The translations under genes and the position numbers were made by a program. A stretch of DNA of 64,000 bases from Paenibacillus sp. JJ-100 (lineage in GTDB: Bacteria > Bacillota > Bacilli > Paenibacillales > Paenibacillaceae). The DNA is taken from contig NZ_CAOJCM010000007.1 of assembly GCF_948329825.1 (NCBI RefSeq), positions 1 through 64,000 on the forward strand, in the 5' to 3' direction. Below the pieces are notes generated by a model. The model saw only the letters and a list, made by a program, of their open reading frames with translations, was not told the DNA's origin and did not search any database. Of this stretch, positions 22,101 to 31,100 are shown one piece after another; within the stretch, counting starts at the first letter, position 1; the number at the start of each line of letters is the position of its first letter.

Positions 22101-25100
22101 ATTTGAACCGCCCGGATATGACGGCGGAGAAATTTGTAGAAAGTCCGTTCACTGCTGGAGAACGGCTATATCGAACAGGGGACTTGGCACGCTGGATGCC
22201 AGATGGCAACGTGGATTTTATCGGTCGGATCGACAACCAGGTTAAAATTCGCGGCTACCGGATCGAACTCGGAGAGATAGAATCGGCTATGAAAAACGTT
22301 ACTGACGTGCGTCAGGCCCTTGTTATGGATCGGACAGACGAGCGGGGGCAGAAATATTTATGCGGGTATGTCGTAGCGGATTTCAGTTTTGATCTGCATG
22401 GGCTTGTATCTCATCTGGATGCGGTGTTGCCTACTCATATGGTGCCTTCTCGCATCATGCGCTTGGATCAAATGCCGCTTACTCCGAACGGAAAGATCGA
22501 CCGTAAAGCACTGCCTGTGCCGGAAGGGAGTATTCGTACAGAGACTGAATACACAGCGCCCCGTACTCCTGCCGAACAAGCACTTGTGTCGGTCTGGCAG
22601 TCAGTACTAGGTGTGCAACAAGTCGGTACGAAGGACAATTTCTTTGCACTCGGTGGGGATTCGATCAAAGCTCTGCAAGTCTCATCTCGTCTTCTACAAA
22701 CGGGATACAAGCTGGTCATGAAAGATTTATTCCATTATCCGACGATCGCCACCCTTAGTTTGCAGCTGCAGAAGGTGGAGAAGACAGCAAGTCAGGCTGA
22801 AGTGACGGGAAAGGTCATTCTGACCCCGATTCAACGCTGGTTCTTTGAACAAAAGCCTATCGATGTGCATCATAGCAACCAGGCGTTCATGCAGTTTTCC
22901 AAGCACGGTTATGATGAAGAAGCTGTACGTAAAGCGGTGCATCAGCTTGTTGTGCATCACGATGCTCTTCGTACGGTTTATTGTCAAACGGAGAATGGAT
23001 ATACGGCTTGGAACCGCGGCGCTGGGGAGGATGAAGCCCTGTTCGATCTGGAAGTTGTTGATTTCAATGGAGTCCACAATGTGAGCGAACGGATAGAGGC
23101 TAAGGCAAATGATATTCAAGCGAGCATTGATCTGAAAAACGGCCCGCTAGTGAAGCTCGGCTTGTTCCGCTGTCCAGAAGGAGACCATCTGCTCATCGCC
23201 ATTCATCATCTGGTTGTAGACGGGGTATCCTGGCGAATTCTGCTTGAGGATTTTGCTACTGGTTATGAGCAGGCACTGCAAGGGCAACCGATTCGTCTGC
23301 CGCTCAAAACGGATTCATTCCAAACGTGGGCGAAACAGCTCGCTGATTATGCAAACGGCACAGTGATGGATAGGGAAAGAGAGTTCTGGCAGGATATCGA
23401 GCAATTGAGCTACGAACCGCTTCCTAAAGATTTTGAACAAGGTAGATCCAGTCTGAAGGACAGCGACGTTGTTACTGTTCGCTGGTCGGTAGCGGAAACC
23501 GAACAGCTGTTGAAACAGGCACATCGTGCTTACCATACGGAAATGAACGATCTGTTGCTGACCGCACTTGGTAGAGCGGTACAAGCTTGGAGTGGTCATG
23601 ACCGCGTGCTGGTCAATCTTGAAGGGCACGGCCGGGAAGATCTTTTGCCGGATGTGGACATTACACGTACAGTAGGCTGGTTCACAAGCCAATTCCCTGT
23701 TGTATTGGAGCAGGGTCATGCTCAGACGCTTGGTCATCAGGTGAAACAAGTGAAGGAAAGCTTGCGCAACATTCCGAACAAAGGCATCGGGTACGGCATC
23801 TTGCGTTATTTGTCCACTCCACGGGCTGGTCAATGTTTCGATTTGGAACCGGAGATTAGCTTTAACTATCTGGGTCAGTTCGACCAGGATTACGAAAGTA
23901 GCGGTTCGCAGCCGTCTCCGTTCAGTTCTGGCTCTGATTCAAGCCCGAATGCAGTGATGGATTTTGTCCTCGATATGAATGGAATGATATCGGAGGGCGA
24001 GTTAGAACTCACGATCCGTTATGGAGAAACTCAATATAAGCGAGAAACGATAGAGCGCCTGGGAAGCCTGCTTCAATCAAGCTTGAGTGAAGTCATCAGC
24101 CATTGTGTTTCGAAGGAGAAGCCAGAGCTTACACCTAGCGACGTACTGCTTCAGGGGGTAACGGTGGAGGAATTGGACCAGCTGGCTGAACAAACGGCAG
24201 CACTCGGCGAAATGGAAAATGTATATAACCTGACTCCACTGCAAAAAGGGATGTTGTTCCATAGCCTGCTGGATGTCGATTCAGAAGCTTACTTCGAACA
24301 GGTAACCTTTGATTTGTACGGCAGCCTGAATGTTGAAGCGTTCACGAAGGGATTGGATACGCTGGTGCAGCGCAATGAGGCACTTCGTACGAACTATATT
24401 ACTGGCTGGAGAGACGAGCCGATTCAGGTGGTATTCCGTGAACGCAAGTGTGAAGTGCACTTCGAGGATATTCGTTCAGTAGGCAGCGAAGACTCGGAGA
24501 AGACGATAGCTGAATTCGTTCGTGCGGATAAAGCGAACAAGTTTGATTTGGCTCAGGGCCCTCTGATGCGAGTGACCGTTTTGCGTACGGGTGATGAGTC
24601 CTACCATGTGATCTGGAGCCACCATCATATATTGATGGACGGTTGGTGCATGTCCTTTATGATCAAGGAAGTGTTCGACACCTACTTTGCGATTCAGGAG
24701 CAACGGTCGCTGGAGCTCCCTCCAGTTACCTCGTACTCTCGGTATATCGAATGGCTGGAAGCTCAAGATGCTGCTAAAGCTTCGCGTTACTGGTCAGCGT
24801 ATTTGGCGGGATATGATCAGCAGACCAATCTGCCTCAGGCGAAAAGACAGCTGAAGCAGGGTGCTTTTGAAGCAGCCGAAATTGACGTGGAACTGACCAA
24901 GGAGTTGACCGGACAAATCGAGCGAGTGGCACGCCAGCAGCAGGTGACAATTAATACGTTCATGCAGACCGTGTGGGGTCTGGTTCTGCAGATATACAAT
25001 AGCAGTGAGGATGTCGTGTTCGGCTCTGTAGTGTCCGGGCGTCCGGCAGAAATTCCGGGTATCGAGAGCATGATCGGCTTATTTATTAATACGATCCCGG

Positions 25101-28100
25101 TTCGCATTCAGGGAAAAGCTGAAGAGACGATCGCTTCTATCTTGCGAAAAACTCAGGATCAAGCGCTGGCATCAGGCGTGTATGAGACCTATCCACTGTT
25201 CGAAATTCAGTCCCTGAGTGAGCAAAAACGCGAATTAATCAATCATATTATGGTCTTTGAAAATTATCCGATGGAAGAACAGATTGAGCAGGTTGTCGGT
25301 GGGGATCATGAAGCGCTGAAAATCGCTAATATCCGCTCACCGGAGCAAACGAATTATGACCTGGACATTACCGTCATTCCGGAAGATCATATGTTGCTGC
25401 GGTTTACGTACAATGCGCTAACATTCAGCGAGGAAGATATCCGATTGATTCACGGCCATTTTGCTCGGGCACTGGAGCAAGTTGCAGCTAATCCTAACAT
25501 CTGTGTGAAGCAGTTGGAGTTATTGACAGCAGCAGAGAAAGAGCAAATTCTCGGCACATTTAATCCAGCGGCGCAGTCGGAATCAGAAACTGCTCCAGCG
25601 GTTGCATTCCACCGCTTGTTCGAGGAACAGACAGAACTCACACCGGAAGCGGAGGCTGTTGTGTACGAGAACGACCGGCTGACATACGCGGAGCTGAACG
25701 AACGGGCGAACCGCTTGGCAGCAACACTGCGTGCAAGTGGCATCGGCCGGGAAACCCTCGTCGGTATTCTCGCCGAGCGTTCGGTGGACTTGCTGGTCGC
25801 TGTGCTGGCGGTCTGGAAAGCGGGCGGAGCCTATGTTCCGCTTGACCCGGATTATCCGGCAGACCGCGTGCGCTTCATGCTCGAAGACAGCGGAGCGAAG
25901 GTGCTACTGACGCAATCGCCACTGCGGGAGCATGCAGAAGCCTGGCTTGGCGAAGAAGAGCTGGCACTGGCAACGGTGCTGTATCTGGACGATGAAGCCT
26001 CGTACAGTGAGGAACGGGCGAATGTGGATCACAACATGAGCAGCTTCCATGAAGCCCGTCCAGAAGATCTGGCGTATGTGATCTACACGTCGGGAACGAC
26101 GGGGAAACCCAAAGGTGTGATGATCGAGCACCGCAGTCTGGTGAACACGGCAGCGGGCTATAGACGGGAATACAAGCTGGATCAGTTCCCTGTGCGATTG
26201 TTGCAGCTCGCGAGCTTCTCCTTCGACGTGTTCGTGGGCGATATCGCCCGCACACTGTATAACGGAGGCACGATGGTGATTGTGCCGAAGGATGATCGGA
26301 TTGACCCGGCTCGCCTGCACCACTGGATAGAGCAGGAACAAGTAACCATCTTCGAATCGACGCCAGCACTGATTATACCGTTCATGGAATATGTGTATGA
26401 ACAAGGGCTGGATCTGAGCCAGATGGAGCTGCTCATCACAAGCTCGGACAGCTGTAGTGTAGCGGATTACCGCACGTTGCAGGACCGATTCGGTTCGTTG
26501 TTCCGCATCATTAATGCCTACGGTGTGACAGAAGCGGCAATCGACTCCAGTTTCTACGATGAGCCCGTCACGCAACTGCCGCAGACAGGGCATGTACCGA
26601 TCGGCAAAGCCTGGTTGAATGCGAAATTCTACATCGTAGATGCGCAGTTGAATCCGGTGCCCGTTGGGGTACTGGGTGAGCTAGTCATAGGTGGAGTTGG
26701 GGTAGCACGCGGATACTTGAATCGTCCAGAATTGACGGAAGAGAAATTCGTGGACAGCCCGTTCGCCGAGGGTGAGCGGTTGTATCGTACGGGAGACTTG
26801 GCACGGTGGATGAACGATGGCAACGTGGACTTCATTGGCCGGATCGATAATCAGGCGAAAATTCGGGGCTACCGGATTGAGACAGGGGAAGTTGAAGCAA
26901 AGATACGGAGTGTAGATGAAGTGAAGGAAACGGTTGTCGTTGTCAGAGAAGATCATGAAGGTCAGAAAGTGTTGTGCGCCTATTATACAGCGGTAGAAGG
27001 ATTAACCGTGGCAGACTTGAAACGTGCAATCGCAAATGAGCTACCGGGCTACATGATTCCATCGTATTTTGTCGAACTTGAACACTTACCTCTTACACCA
27101 AACGGCAAAATTGACCGTAAGGCACTCCCGGCACCGGAAGAGGATGCACGTGGAGGGCGCGAATATGTGGCACCGCGTACTGAACTAGAGACCAAGCTGG
27201 CCGCCATTTGGCAGGAAGTTCTTGTTCGCGAGAAGGCGGTAGGGGTAACGGACAACTTCTTCGATCTTGGTGGACATTCCTTGCGAGCGACAACGCTGGT
27301 GAGCAAAATGCATAAGGAGCTAGGCATCCAATTCCCGCTTCGCGACGTATTCAACTACTCAACCGTTGAGGATATGGCTTCGGCTATAGAGCGTATGGAG
27401 ATCGGTTCGTTTACGGCTATTCCGGTTGCGGAACCTAGTGAGTATTATCCGCTCTCTTCCGCTCAGAAACGTCTCTATATTTTGAACCAGCTGGAAGGAG
27501 GCGAGCTGAGCTATAACATACCTGGAGCTATGATGCTCGAAGGCAAGATTGACCGACAACGGTTTGAAGAAGCGTTTCGAGGACTGGTAGCTCGTCATGA
27601 AACGTTACGTACTGGCTTTGAGATGCTACATGGTGAAGCGGTTCAACGGATTCACGAAGAAGCAGAATTTCAGGTGGAATATGTGCAGATCAGCGAGGAG
27701 CAGGCAGAAGGAACGGTACGTCAATTCGTTCGTCCGTTTGATTTGGCGAAGCCACCTCTACTGCGGGTAGGTCTTGCTGAACTGTCCCCAGATCGGCATA
27801 TTCTGATGTTTGATACACATCATATTGTATCTGATGGTGTTTCGATGGACGTCATGATCGAAGAGTTCGTGCGTTTGTACAGTGGGCAGTCACTGGAGCC
27901 GCTCCGCATTCAATACAAAGATTATGCGGTATGGCAGCAATCGGACGAACAGAAGGCTCAGCTTGCCAAGCAAGAAGCTTACTGGCTTAACATGTTCCAC
28001 GGAGAGCTACCAGTGCTGGAAATGCCGACAGACTATCCACGCCCGGCGATCCAGAGCTATGAAGGCCGTACACTGCAAATGTTTATGAATAGTGAACAGA

Positions 28101-31100
28101 GCCAAGCTCTAAAACAACTTGCTGCCGAGAATGGCGCAACGCTTTATATGGTTCTGCTCGCTGGATATACCCTATTATTACAGAAGTATACAGGACAAGA
28201 AGATGTGGTGGTCGGTACGCCGATTGCGGGAAGAAATCATAGTGACGTTCAGCCGTTGATTGGAATGTTCGTCAATACTTTGGCCATTCGTAGCTATCCG
28301 GCGGCTAATAAGACGTTCCTTGACTATTTGAAGGAGGTCAAGGAAACGACGCTGGGGGCTTTTGAGCATCAGAATTATCCGTTTGAGGAACTGGTGGATA
28401 AGGTTAACATAACGCGCGATTTAAGCCGCAATCCACTATTTGATACGATGTTTGCTGTGCAAAATACAGAGAATTTGGCCATCGAGCTTCCTGGACTGCA
28501 TCTGTCGACGTATGCCAGTGAAGAAATGGTTTCTAAGTTCGATCTCAGCTTGGATGTTACGGAGATTGAGGATGGATTGGAGTATTTATTTGAATATGCC
28601 ACAGCTCTCTATAAAACGGAAACGGTGGAGAAATTGGCTGCTCACTACTTGCAGTTACTTGAATCTATTCTCCGCAACCCATCCGCGACTCTTGCCGAAC
28701 TGGACATGTTAACACCAGCGGAAAAAGAGCAGATTCTTGGCACATTTAATCCATTACATTCGGGAACAGACGCTGTTCCAGCGGTTGCATTCCACCGCTT
28801 GTTCGAGGAACAGACAGAACTCACACCGGAAGCGGAGGCTGTTGTGTACGAGAACGACCGGCTGACATACGCGGAGCTGAACGAACGGGCGAACCGCTTG
28901 GCGGCAACACTGCGCGCAAGTGGCATCGGCCGGGAGACCCTCGTCGGTATTCTCGCCGAGCGTTCGGTGGACTTGCTGGTCGCTGTGCTGGCGGTCTGGA
29001 AAGCGGGCGGAGCCTATGTCCCGCTTGACCCGGATTATCCGGCAGACCGCGTGCGCTTCATGCTCGAAGACAGCGGAGCGAAGGTGCTGCTGACACAAAC
29101 GCCACTGCGGGAGCGTGCAGAAGCCTGGCTTGGCGAAGAAGAGCTGGCACTGGCAACGGTGCTGTATCTGGACGATGAAGCCTCGTACAGTGAGGAACGG
29201 GTGAATACATTGAAGGGGTCTGGTATGGTCTCCGGGAATCCGACGGGTGCTGTGGATGCCGGATATACGAGTGCTGCGAGTCATCCACATGTTGTGGGCA
29301 ACATAAGCAGCTTCCACGAAGCCCGTCCAGAAGATTTGGCGTATGTGATCTACACGTCGGGAACGACGGGGAAACCCAAAGGCGTGATGATTGAGCACCG
29401 CAGTCTGGTGAACACGGCAGCGGGTTATAGACGAGAATACAAACTGGATCAGTTCCCCGTGCGATTGTTGCAGCTCGCCAGCTTCTCCTTCGACGTGTTC
29501 GTGGGCGATATCGCCCGTACACTGTATAACGGAGGCACAATGGTGATTGTGCCGAAGGATGATCGGATTGATCCGTCTCGCCTGCACCACTGGATCGAGC
29601 AGGAACAAGTAACCATCTTCGAATCGACGCCAGCACTGATTGTACCGTTCATGGAATATGTGTACGAACAAGGGCTGGATCTGAGCCAGATGGAACTGCT
29701 TATCACAAGCTCGGACAGCTGTAGTGTAGCGGATTACCGCACGTTGCAGGACCGATTCGGTTCGTTGTTCCGTATCATTAATGCCTACGGTGTGACGGAA
29801 GCGGCAATCGACTCCAGTTTCTACGATGAGCCCGTAACGCAACTGCCGCAGACAGGGCATGTACCGATCGGTAAAGCCTGGTTGAATGCGAAATTCTACA
29901 TCGTAGATGCGCAGTTGAATCCGGTGCCCGTTGGGGTACTGGGTGAGCTGGTTATAGGTGGAGTTGGGGTAGCCCGTGGATACTTGAATCGTCTAGAATT
30001 GACGGAAGAGAAATTCGTGGACAGCCCGTTCGCCGAGGGTGAGCGGTTGTATCGTACAGGAGACTTGGCACGGTGGATGAACGACGGCAACGTGGACTTC
30101 ATTGGCCGGATCGATCACCAGGCGAAAATTCGGGGTTACCGAATTGAAACGGGGGAGATCGAGTCGCAGATGCTGCGAGTGGAGGGCGTACGTGAAGTCA
30201 TTGTGCTGGTTCGAAGTGACGCAAACGGACAGAAATCACTATGTGCATACTACACAACGGATAATGAGCTGCCTGTGTCCGAGCTGAAACGGACTATTGC
30301 CAATGAGCTACCAGGTTACATGATCCCGTCATATTTCGTGGAGCTGGATCGCTTACCTCTAACGCCAAACGGAAAAGTGGACAGGAAGGCGTTACCGGCA
30401 CCCGAAGAGGGAGCTGGTGGAGGACGAGAATACGTTGCACCGCGCACTGAGCTGGAAGCAAAACTGGTTTCGATCTGGCAGGACGTGCTCGGACCAGTCA
30501 CAATTGGTGTGACGGATAACTTCTTCGATCTCGGCGGGCATTCTCTGCGAGCAACCACACTGGTCAGCAAGGTGCACAAGGAGTTAAGTGTGAACCTGCC
30601 GCTGCGGGATGTGTTCCGACACTCGACGATTGAAGCGATGGCTGAAGTAATTAGTCACTTGGAACGCCAGGAACACTTTGCTATTAAGGTTCTGGATAAA
30701 AGGGACTACTACCCGCTGTCTTCCGTGCAAAAACGGCTGTACATTCAGCAGCAGATGGAAGGTGCAGAGCTTAACTACAATATGTCGGGCATGACAGTTC
30801 TTGTCGGGCGATTGGATCGGAAGCAATTTGAGACTGCGCTCAAAGGACTAATCGCTCGTCATGAAATTTTGCGGACCGGATTCGAGATGGTCGACGGTGA
30901 ACCCGTACAACGGATATATCCGGATATCGAATTTGCAGTGGAGTATACGAAAGCTACCGAAAGTGAAACGAAGAGTATCGCAGACAGTTTTGTGCGTGTC
31001 TTTGATTTGGAGCGGCCTCCGTTACTGCGTGTAGGCTTGGTCGAATGGGAGACAGAGCGACATCTGCTCATGCTGGATATTCATCATATTGTCACAGATG

